A stretch of DNA of 64,000 bases from Flavobacterium sp. N502536. GTDB taxonomy: Bacteria > Bacteroidota > Bacteroidia > Flavobacteriales > Flavobacteriaceae. The notes beneath the pieces are model-generated. The model had not been told where the DNA came from. It searched no databases and was given only the letters and a program-made list of their open reading frames with translations. Location of the stretch: NCBI RefSeq assembly GCF_025947345.1, contig NZ_CP110011.1, positions 620,001 through 684,000 of the forward strand, given 5' to 3'. The stretch's first letter is position 1, and each line of letters begins with the position of its first letter. Below are positions 44,150-51,540 of this stretch, piece after piece. A program made the position numbers and the translations under genes.

Positions 44150-45199
44150 TTATTTTAAATCTAAATCCACCGTTACTGTAAAATCCGCATCGGTTTTGTT
44201 GATTTTGAGCTGATGTTTTTCGGGGTATTGAATTGCGAGTCTTTTTTTGACATTTTCAAGTCCAAGTCCCTGGTTTTTTGAAGGGATTTTGTATTGCTCG
44301 GTATAGGAGTTTTCGATTTTAAAATGCAATTGTTTAGCCGTTTGTTTGCACGACAAATGCACATAACCTCTTTGATTGGGAAGTCTTGAAACGTGTTTAA
44401 AGGCATTTTCGATTAAAGGAACCAAAAGCAAGGGCGCAATCTGAAGCTGAGCATCCTCGATTCTCCATTTGCATTTTACTTCTAATTCGTTACCCCATCG
44501 CGTTTCTTCGACTGCAATTAAATCTTTGAGATATTTTATTTCAAGCTGCAACGGTACGTATTCTTTGTTGCATTCATAGAGCTGATACCTTAAAATATCG
44601 GAGAACTGAACGAGTAAATCCGAAGCCAGTTTCACATTACTCTGCATTAAAATATGAATATGATTGAGCACATTAAACATGAGATGCGGATTGATCTGAT
44701 CCTGTAAAATCCTGATTTGTGCCTCGAGATGTACCTGCTGCAGCTGCGCATGGTTGCGTTCGATTACATTATGTTCCTGATAAAATCGAAGTCCGCAGGC
44801 CGTACCGCAAATCAAAATGGCAGCGGGAATACTGCCAAAAAATCTTGCCCATAAAAACTGCATCGAAGTCATGTGAGCTTCATCCGGATATAAGCGTGCG
44901 CGAGAATAGGTATTAGAAAAAACAGCATAGACAATGGCCAGACAAAAGGAAAGTACCAAAACTATAATAACGCTTTGTACGGCAAATAGCGCCATTCTTC
45001 TTTTGCGCAAGGCATATGGTAATAACACATCACTTAAGAAATGTGCCAAAAGACAAGAACACAATAAAACCAAAAAAGCCTGAGAAGCAGCTGATAAAAA
45101 GCCATAAGCCTCTATCATCTGCGACCAGATCGTTATCCCGAGTATGCACCAAAAAAAGACTAAAAATATCCAGTGTCTGTTTTTACTTTTTGTAATCAT
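44150..45199 (-). CDS. LytS-type sensor histidine kinase
   Basis: The 349-residue protein has four membrane helices in the first 140 residues and a short coiled region. The His_kinase domain follows: QINPHLMFNVLNHIHIL with the phospho-accepting His, then ASDLLVQFSDILRYQLYECNKEYVPLQLEIKYLKDLIAVEETRWG. The ATP-binding domain ends with GLGLENVKKRLAIQYPEKH. No extracellular sensor domain is visible, so the signal is probably sensed in the membrane. The gene pairs with the LytTR regulator downstream. Confidence 0.93.
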   Translation of the reverse strand: MITKSKNRHWIFLVFFWCILGITIWSQMIEAYGFLSAASQAFLVLLCSCLLAHFLSDVLLPYALRKRRMALFAVQSVIIVLVLSFCLAIVYAVFSNTYSRARLYPDEAHMTSMQFLWARFFGSIPAAILICGTACGLRFYQEHNVIERNHAQLQQVHLEAQIRILQDQINPHLMFNVLNHIHILMQSNVKLASDLLVQFSDILRYQLYECNKEYVPLQLEIKYLKDLIAVEETRWGNELEVKCKWRIEDAQLQIAPLLLVPLIENAFKHVSRLPNQRGYVHLSCKQTAKQLHFKIENSYTEQYKIPSKNQGLGLENVKKRLAIQYPEKHQLKINKTDADFTVTVDLDLK

Positions 45200-45267
45200 T
45201 TAATAAAGAATATAAAATTCAGAAGAAACTTTAGGTCCAAAAATAGCCCTATATTTTTTAAACAAAC

Positions 45268-45294
45268 AGCAAAGAACCCAAAAGATTCTTTGCT
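45268..45294. terminator. Hairpin between kinase start and downstream barrel gene
   Basis: AGCAAAGAA (45268-45276) pairs perfectly with 45286-45294 across a 9-nt loop. It lies just past the stop of the minus-strand barrel gene and before the kinase promoter, and probably ends barrel transcription. Confidence 0.45.
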
Positions 45295-45323
45295 GCTGAC
45301 AAGGTTCACTCCATAATGAACGC

Positions 45324-45923
45324 TTAAAATATAAAATAACCAACGCTGACGTTAAACGAATTTGGTTTTGAGCTAAATTCTTTACTCAGGTTATTCAATC
45401 CTCCTTGATAGGTAACATCAAAAGTAAACTTCCACATTTCGATTCCGGCCCCAACCTGATAACCTATATTCGATTTATCAAATTTCCCGTAGGACGTTTT
45501 TAATTGATTTAGTGAAGAAAAATTTTCATCCAGTACATAAGAATAAACTCCACCTCCAAAAACCTTTACCTTCAGAACAGATTGATCAATTACTTTGTAC
45601 CCAATTAACAGTGGCATTTCGAGACTTCTCCAGGTTGCATTTTTTGAAGACGACTGGGCTGTTCTTTCAATTTTAGAAGATTTCTCACTGTACAAAATTT
45701 CATTTTGAACATAGAAACGTTTGAAGTCAAATCGAGCCATAGCACCACCAAAAAAACCGGCGGCATACTTTGAATCAAAACCGTTTGAAACTGGCAGTTC
45801 AGCATAATTTGATCCCGCTTTTATTCCGATGTGAATGGGAAGCGGAGATTGTGCATGCATTTTAGAAGAGAATAAGGCAAATGCGAAAACCGTTGTAAGC
45901 AATACTAATTTGTACGTGTTCAT
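45324..45923 (-). CDS. PorT-family outer-membrane beta-barrel protein
   Basis: The 199-residue protein has a signal peptide (cleaved near MHAQ) and an eight-stranded barrel pattern: HIGIKAGSNYAEL, YAAGFFGGAMARFDF, FYVQNEILYSEKSS, MPLLIGYKV and a closing FNVSVGYFIF strand. It fits the outer-membrane beta-barrel (PorT-like) family of Bacteroidota. The function is unknown. A pair of LytTR-like direct repeats lies 58-94 bp upstream of its start, matching that before the DUF6268-like gene, so both are likely controlled by the neighbouring kinase-regulator pair. Confidence 0.85.
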   Translation of the reverse strand: MNTYKLVLLTTVFAFALFSSKMHAQSPLPIHIGIKAGSNYAELPVSNGFDSKYAAGFFGGAMARFDFKRFYVQNEILYSEKSSKIERTAQSSSKNATWRSLEMPLLIGYKVIDQSVLKVKVFGGGVYSYVLDENFSSLNQLKTSYGKFDKSNIGYQVGAGIEMWKFTFDVTYQGGLNNLSKEFSSKPNSFNVSVGYFIF

Positions 45924-45980
45924 GATAATAGTTTTTATTAATTTGATGCAAAGGAGTACAAATCTGAAACGCTATTAAAA

Positions 45981-46017
45981 TTAGTTTGATGAACGGCAGC
46001 TGGGTGTTGACTAACGG
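45981..46017 (-). promoter_or_regulatory. LytTR-type direct-repeat site upstream of the PorT-like gene
   Basis: On the minus strand CCGTTAGTCAACACCC (46017-46002) and CCGTTCATCAAACTAA (45996-45981) are direct repeats with the same 21-bp step as the site at 42136-42172. CTGCC at the junction is kept in both sites. The core CCGTTCATC is one base from the AlgR consensus CCGTTCGTC. Confidence 0.65.
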
Positions 46018-46039
46018 AATTATTCAACTATTACAAAAC

Positions 46040-46072
46040 AAACCGGACAGGTTTTTGAAACCTGTCCGGTTT
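46040..46072. repeat. CCGGACAGGTTT palindrome, copy 2 of the family
   Basis: AAACCGGACAGGTTT (46040-46054) pairs perfectly with 46058-46072 around a 3-nt loop. It differs from the secA terminator palindrome by a base pair changed on both sides, so pairing is kept. Confidence 0.75.
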
Positions 46073-46129
46073 AAGAATAAAACCGGTTTTTGATGAACGG
46101 AATTATTGAACCATTATCCATCACACAAA

Positions 46130-46161
46130 AAACCCGACAGGTTTTTGAAACCTGTCGGGTT
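46130..46161. repeat. CCCGACAGGTTT palindrome, copy 3 of the family
   Basis: AACCCGACAGGTTT (46131-46144) pairs with 46148-46161 around TTG. It is the terminator-like end of the minus-strand peroxidase gene. Its upstream flank (AACGGAATTATT at 46096) repeats that of copy 2 (46013), so the pair arose by an imperfect local duplication of 83-90 bp. Confidence 0.75.
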
Positions 46162-46181
46162 GAATTTAAAAAAACACTTTT

Positions 46182-47954
46182 TTATTTCAAATACTTTTTA
46201 TCGGTCAGCGTTCTCATGAAGGCGATAAGCTGTTTTTTCTCCAAGTCGGATAAGTTTAATTTGTCTTCGGGTAAGGTTTGATTCGGAACATCGAATCCTA
46301 AGCCTAACCCTCCTCCGTCATTATAAAAGTCAACTACCTCTTCCAGTGTCTTGTAAACGCCATTGTGCATGTATGGAGCGGTAAGTGTTATATTTCGGAT
46401 GGTTGGTGTTTTAAACGAATGTTTATGAATCGCTGCCTGAGTGATCACAAATTTCCCCAGATCTCCGTCTAGTTTTTTACTTTTATTCGGAACGCCCAAT
46501 ATTTCGCTTTCCGATCGGTCAAAATTAGGAGGAACGGTTCCGTTGGTAAGCGGAATAAAGTGACAGGTTGCACATTTGCCCTTCCCCGCAAACAAGTTAA
46601 AACCTGCTTTTTCATCCGCTGTAAAAGACGCTTTGTTTTGCATATACCCATCAAACTTCGAATCGTATTGACTTAGCGAACGAATATAAGAAGCCAAAGC
46701 ATTTTTGATCTCAAATTCGTTTATTGTTCCTTTTGGGAAAGCTTTTTTGAAATCTCTCACATAGTTCGCATCCTTTTGAAGTACTAAAGCTGATTTCTCG
46801 AGAGAACCGTGCATTTCGTTTTCATTTTTAATAACGGCGACTGCCTGATCTTCGAGATAACTGACTCTTGAATCTGCAAAAAACACACGCTGAAAAGCGA
46901 TATTGCTCAGTGTGGGCGTATTGCGCTGAAGCATTGATTTTCCGTCTAATGAAACCGCGGTTTCCATACCATCTGTAAAAGCTTTATCGGCATGATGACA
47001 CGAGGCGCAGGAACGGGTGTTATTACCCGACAAAACAGGATCGTTGAACAGTTTTTTTCCTAAAGCAATTTTCTCCGGCGTTGTTTTGTAATCCGGGAAA
47101 CCCGAAAAAGCTTCGGGATCAAATGCCTCCGGATCGAATAAAGTTTGTGCCGTTACTTTTAAACCTCTCTGCTCTTTCATGAGCGGAATGCCCAATTCAG
47201 ATCGGGTTTGAAACAATCCTTTGTTTAGCGGATTGGCAATTTCTTTGATAAAATAAGCACGGTCAAAAGCATTAAAGTTGGTATTTGTTTTTAAATACTG
47301 CTGCCCTTTCTTTAATATTCCAAGTACCTGACCTGAATTAGAAACCGCATTATTCTCCACATAAACCTGATAATATTTTTCGATGGTTTCTAAAGCGACC
47401 AAAGCTTCGGGAAGTGAATTCAACACAACGGGCGAATCAAATCCAGTAATTCCTAAGGTAACAATTCGGTATACTTCCAGTCGCATCGCATCAAAAACAT
47501 GCGCGTCTGTTAATTGATTTGAACTGGAAACTTTCTCCAAACGAACCAAATTAGCCGACAGGACACCCAATTCCTGCAACAGTTCTTTTTTACTCTCTTT
47601 GCTGTACTTCGGAAAAACAAATTCCTCAATAACCTGGAATCCTTCGGGCGGAACTGTCACTTTATCGTTTTCCTCAAACTCCGGTATTGCAGGACCATTT
47701 ATTGCTTTGGAAACGGCTGGGGAATAATACTCACTTATCATTTCGACCTTTTTATAGCTTTGATGTGCTTCGAGAAATTGTCGCTGAATTTGTGCTTCGG
47801 TAGAATCCGACTGTACGGAATATTTCAGTTTGGCTACTTTTTCAATCAGTAAAGTAATATCGGACTGAAACAGTTCGTTTACTTCCTGATGTTTGTCCTT
47901 TTTCTGGCAGGCAACAAACGCCAGCAGAAAAAACAAACCGTATATTTTTTTCAT
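46182..47954 (-). CDS. Diheme cytochrome c peroxidase family lipoprotein with N-terminal helical domain
   Basis: The 590-residue lipoprotein (Cys16 in FVAC) has a helical N-terminal half (about 20-270) that looks like an imelysin-type domain, with HQSYKKVEMISEYYSPAVSKAINGP and LRLEVYRIVTLGITGFDSP-like helices. The C-terminal half is a CCP/MauG domain with heme motifs CASCH at 316-320 and CATCH at 461-465, and FKTPTIRNITLTAPYMHNG. It is a periplasmic diheme enzyme; peroxidase or oxidase activity is likely but the substrate is unknown. It is 95 bp downstream of the PhoX-like gene on the same strand, so the two may share an operon. Confidence 0.85.
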   Translation of the reverse strand: MKKIYGLFFLLAFVACQKKDKHQEVNELFQSDITLLIEKVAKLKYSVQSDSTEAQIQRQFLEAHQSYKKVEMISEYYSPAVSKAINGPAIPEFEENDKVTVPPEGFQVIEEFVFPKYSKESKKELLQELGVLSANLVRLEKVSSSNQLTDAHVFDAMRLEVYRIVTLGITGFDSPVVLNSLPEALVALETIEKYYQVYVENNAVSNSGQVLGILKKGQQYLKTNTNFNAFDRAYFIKEIANPLNKGLFQTRSELGIPLMKEQRGLKVTAQTLFDPEAFDPEAFSGFPDYKTTPEKIALGKKLFNDPVLSGNNTRSCASCHHADKAFTDGMETAVSLDGKSMLQRNTPTLSNIAFQRVFFADSRVSYLEDQAVAVIKNENEMHGSLEKSALVLQKDANYVRDFKKAFPKGTINEFEIKNALASYIRSLSQYDSKFDGYMQNKASFTADEKAGFNLFAGKGKCATCHFIPLTNGTVPPNFDRSESEILGVPNKSKKLDGDLGKFVITQAAIHKHSFKTPTIRNITLTAPYMHNGVYKTLEEVVDFYNDGGGLGLGFDVPNQTLPEDKLNLSDLEKKQLIAFMRTLTDKKYLK

Positions 47955-48049
47955 CTTGTATTATAAATTAAAAGGGGAATATTCAGAAAAACAGAAACCA
48001 CTACCTCAAATTGAAGTAGTGGATGACTGTTTGGTAATGCTTTAAAATT

Positions 48050-49501
48050 TTATCTCGCTAAACCTTTAATGACTACGATTTGACTTGCTTGTTGCTCGTT
48101 CGGACGATTTGTTCCTCCGTCAACTCCTTTATATTTATCACCAGTCCAGGTATGAGGCTGTATACTTAACATAAAAGTATCCGGAATACCCAACTGATCT
48201 GATACATCGATCATAGCACCATATTCCCAGTCTCCGAATTTAGATAGTTTCCCTACGTTGTATTTCGAAGCATCAGCCTGAGTACGACGGTGGTCTAATT
48301 CCAGTACCACTTTTAGCTCTTTTGTAGCGATATTGTATTGGTAGATGTAAGCATCGTGTGTTTCGTCACCGTATCCGTTTGCATCTTCCTGAACGTAAAC
48401 GTAGTTAGAAGTTACACAAATGTTATCCGGGTTTTGAAATTTCCCTGCTTTTCCACTGCGAACATCACCATCCAAAACTAGTTCTAAAGTTCCTTTTAAC
48501 GGATCAGCAGCATCAAGATTTAATCTGTAAACTCTACCGTATTTTGTTCTTGAACCATCAGCATTTGTTCCGGTAATGTCTTGTCCTGTTACGTTAAAGT
48601 ACAATTCACGGTCGGCATTGTTACCTCCTTTGCGGTAATCTAAATCTTCCACACGACCAAATTTGATTGCTTTCAAAGTATTTACAGAGGCATTGATTTG
48701 AGCTCCTGTTAAAGTAGTATGATTGTCAATTTTCACAAAAGAAACAGGATATGTTTTGTCTACTTCCATGTCTTTCTCTCTTTGGTTGCTGTCATTTCTC
48801 TTTAGCATGTACAAAGATCCTCCGGCTAAATCACCAACAGTGTTTGATACATACATAAAAACCTGACCTCCGTAAGTTCCTGAGTCATCATCACCAATTA
48901 CTACAACTGTTTTTCCTTTGTAAGCAGAAGAACGTAATGGTAAAGCATTTTCGGCGCTTAAACGTCCAAATCCTGCTAATTCTTTAGATACTGATGCTCC
49001 TCCTGCACTAGCGTACGGATCTAAAGCATGTGTACGAGACTCTTCTCCAGACTCTCCACAAGTTAAATAAAGTGGTCCAAAACCGTGTTCAGCCTGAGTA
49101 GCCATAGTAGCTCCGCACAATCTCCAGGTTCCTCCACTAGAGTTTAACAAATATTCTCCTTTTGTCGGTTTGAATGTTTTGTCTAAAGTAATTCTCGAAA
49201 CCGCAAAATTGTCTTCGTTGTTTACTAAAAAAGTAAAAGTTCCGTCTGTATTTTTCAATAGACCTGAACCATCAGCAGAACCTCCAAAAACAAAATTAGG
49301 ACTATCTGCAAAAACATCATCTGAACTAAAAAGAGAGTAAATTTTCAAACTTTCAAATCCTGCCTGAGCTTTTATTAAACTTGGTGTTACAGATTGATCC
49401 TTCAGTACAACACTTGTTGTTTCTGCTTCGTCTTTAGAATCGTTATTACAAGATGTAAGCAACGAACCTAACATAATTAGGGGTAAAATAATTCTTTTCA
49501 T
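48050..49501 (-). CDS. PhoX/DUF839-like propeller lipoprotein
   Basis: The 483-residue lipoprotein (Cys18 in LTSC) has a propeller-like chain of blades. SSGGTWRLCGATMATQAEHGFGPLYLTCGES resembles the PhoX block in which a glycine/cysteine-rich strand precedes TPWGTWLTCEE. Later segments include FGRLSAENALPLR, VVVIGDDDSGTYGGQVFMYVS and FQNPDNICVTSNYVYVQEDAN. PhoX enzymes are calcium/iron phosphatases; I judge this a PhoX-like family member by pattern, not by a full ligand set. Neighbours are a diheme peroxidase and a polyphosphate kinase. Confidence 0.6.
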   Translation of the reverse strand: MKRIILPLIMLGSLLTSCNNDSKDEAETTSVVLKDQSVTPSLIKAQAGFESLKIYSLFSSDDVFADSPNFVFGGSADGSGLLKNTDGTFTFLVNNEDNFAVSRITLDKTFKPTKGEYLLNSSGGTWRLCGATMATQAEHGFGPLYLTCGESGEESRTHALDPYASAGGASVSKELAGFGRLSAENALPLRSSAYKGKTVVVIGDDDSGTYGGQVFMYVSNTVGDLAGGSLYMLKRNDSNQREKDMEVDKTYPVSFVKIDNHTTLTGAQINASVNTLKAIKFGRVEDLDYRKGGNNADRELYFNVTGQDITGTNADGSRTKYGRVYRLNLDAADPLKGTLELVLDGDVRSGKAGKFQNPDNICVTSNYVYVQEDANGYGDETHDAYIYQYNIATKELKVVLELDHRRTQADASKYNVGKLSKFGDWEYGAMIDVSDQLGIPDTFMLSIQPHTWTGDKYKGVDGGTNRPNEQQASQIVVIKGLAR

Positions 49502-49686
49502 GTAGTTAAAAAGTTGGTTTCTATTTTTTTTACAAAGTAACCTCCTGCTCTTTAACTTAAAATGATTTAGATATTATCAAAAAAACAACAGTTCATTGAA
49601 AAAATGTTATAATGCAAAAAAATGTTAACATTAATTTAGTACTACAAAACACTCATAAACTTACAGTAACATTAGCGCAAAAAAAA

Positions 49687-49705
49687 GAGCCTTATTTTAA
49701 GACTC
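49687..49705 (-). terminator. Terminator of the PPK2 gene
   Basis: On the minus strand GAGTCTT and AAGGCTC pair (one U-G) around AAAAT and are followed by eight T. The stem overlaps the last codons of the gene. Confidence 0.7.
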
Positions 49706-50578
49706 GTTTTCTAATTGCTCTTTATACATTTTAATATTAACCTTTATACTCTCCGGTAACTCAGGCTCTTTAATGTCGGTATGCTTCTGCATTTCTTCCC
49801 AAATGGTTTTGGCGACAATGTATCGTGCCATTTCTTTATCATCGGCCGGAATTACGTACCACGGAGCATCTTTTGTCGAAGTTTTGTTTATCGCTTCTTC
49901 ATAATAATGCTGATATTCCTCCCAATGTGCACGTTCTTTTAAATCACCCGGCGAGAATTTCCAATTGTGTTTTTCTTCTTCCAGTCTTCGCAGTAAACGT
50001 TTGCGTTGTTCCTCTTTACTCAAATGGAGATAAAACTTCAGTACAATAGTTCCGTTTTGCGTAATATGCTTTTCAAAATTATTGATTTGTTCAATTCTGT
50101 CTTTCCAAAAATCCTTCGGAATATCTGCTACCGTTTCAATTCCGGGTAAATTTTCATTCAGTATAAACTCAGGATGCACGCGGGTAACCAAAATATTCTC
50201 ATAATGGGTACGGTTAAAAATCGCATATTTCCCTTTTTCGGGTAAAGCCATATAATGTCTCCACAAATAATCGTGTTCCAGCTCTGCCGAAGTAGGTGTT
50301 TTAAAACTATGCACCACCACTCCACGCGGATTAAACTCTTTAAAAACCTCCCTGATCAGACTGTCCTTTCCGGAGGTATCCATTCCCTGTAAACAAATCA
50401 AAACACCGTACCTGTTATGCGCATACATGGCATCCTGTTGTTTACTCAATTTAGCCTGAACTTTATCGAGTTTTGCTTCTTTCTCCTCACTGTCTGCATC
50501 AAGATCGAGCAAAGTAGGAATCTTTGACAATTTTATTTTATCTGTGACTTTAAAATCATTTGGATCTATTGATTTCAT
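49697..50578 (-). CDS. PPK2 family polyphosphate kinase
   Basis: The start is set at ATG 50578 (MKSIDPNDFKV), 16 codons inside a longer frame with an improbable hydrophobic leader. The 293-residue protein shows the PPK2 Walker A CLQGMDTSGKDSLI, the conserved HSFKTPTSAELEHDYLWRHYMALPEKG and FNRTHYENILVTRVHPE. It also has LKFYLHLSKEEQRKRLLRRLEE (lid) and APWYVIPADDKEMARYIVA. PPK2 enzymes make nucleoside di- or triphosphates from polyphosphate, or the reverse. The subclass (ADP versus AMP acceptor) is not decided here. The divergent propeller gene starts 109 bp away. Confidence 0.94.
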   Translation of the reverse strand: MKSIDPNDFKVTDKIKLSKIPTLLDLDADSEEKEAKLDKVQAKLSKQQDAMYAHNRYGVLICLQGMDTSGKDSLIREVFKEFNPRGVVVHSFKTPTSAELEHDYLWRHYMALPEKGKYAIFNRTHYENILVTRVHPEFILNENLPGIETVADIPKDFWKDRIEQINNFEKHITQNGTIVLKFYLHLSKEEQRKRLLRRLEEEKHNWKFSPGDLKERAHWEEYQHYYEEAINKTSTKDAPWYVIPADDKEMARYIVAKTIWEEMQKHTDIKEPELPESIKVNIKMYKEQLENES

Positions 50579-50686
50579 ATTTATGAGTTTTTTCGTAATA
50601 GTAAATATACTATTTTTACAAAGCATATTCCTGCTGTTCCTTGTAATACTTTCGGAGTCAGCAATTTTATTTTCAAAACAACATTC

Positions 50687-51526
50687 ATGGAAAAATTCAC
50701 CTTAGAAATATTATTTCAAATCATCGGAATCGGGTCGGCATCAGGATTATTTTTCAACAACAATTCACTTTATATTATTGGTGATAACAGCGGTTTTTTA
50801 TACGAATACCATATGCAGGATCAGCAATTGAACCAGCATCCGTTAATTGACAATCCAACACAAAATATTGCCAAAAATCTCAAACCCGATTTTGAGTCTT
50901 TGACACATCATAACGATACGCTTTATGTTTTTGGTTCCGGATCTACCGAAAACCGAAACAAAATGATTGCATTCGATCTTAAAAACAAAACCATTTTACA
51001 GAAAAACAATCTGGTTGATTTATATGCCTTAATGCAGAGTTTTGGTGACATAAAACCGGAAGACTTTAATCTGGAAGGTGCTATTTTCGATGGTGAGAAC
51101 TGGTACCTGTTCAATCGCGGTAACGGAATCTCTAACAAAAACACCATTTTTACGATTCATGCCAAAAGCCTGGGAGAAGAATTTGCGCTGGTTGCCACCA
51201 ATTATAAGCTTCCAAAAATAAAAGGCGTTCGCTCCAGTTTTACCGACGCTATACTGGTGGAAGACAAAATCTATTTTCTATCTACCGCAGAAGACACCAA
51301 ATCAACCTATGACGATGGTGCGATTCTCGGAAGTTTCATAGGAAGAATCGACCTTAAAACTATGAAAATCGATTTCACTCAAAAAATCACCTCAACCAAT
51401 AAATTTGAAGGTCTGACATTCTACCAAAAGTCAAATAATACCATCGAGTTTTTACTTTGTGAGGATAATGACACAGAAGTTCTCGAAACGAAGATTTATA
51501 AATTAACTTTACCCAACAAACTATAA
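50687..51526 (+). CDS. Propeller-like protein of unknown function (possibly DUF6929)
   Basis: The 279-residue protein has no signal peptide. The repeated strand pattern (SGLFFNNNSLYIIGDNSGFLYEY, FESLTHHNDTLYVFGSGSTENRNKMIAFDL, EGAIFDGENWYLFNRGN, TDAILVEDKIYFLSTAED, FEGLTFYQK) suggests a beta-propeller. I think it belongs to the DUF6929 group, but this is from memory. It is divergent from the PPK2 gene and followed 14 bp later by the oligopeptidase gene, with which it may be cotranscribed. Confidence 0.65.
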   Translation: MEKFTLEILFQIIGIGSASGLFFNNNSLYIIGDNSGFLYEYHMQDQQLNQHPLIDNPTQNIAKNLKPDFESLTHHNDTLYVFGSGSTENRNKMIAFDLKNKTILQKNNLVDLYALMQSFGDIKPEDFNLEGAIFDGENWYLFNRGNGISNKNTIFTIHAKSLGEEFALVATNYKLPKIKGVRSSFTDAILVEDKIYFLSTAEDTKSTYDDGAILGSFIGRIDLKTMKIDFTQKITSTNKFEGLTFYQKSNNTIEFLLCEDNDTEVLETKIYKLTLPNKL

Positions 51527-51540
51527 ACTACCACAAAAAA

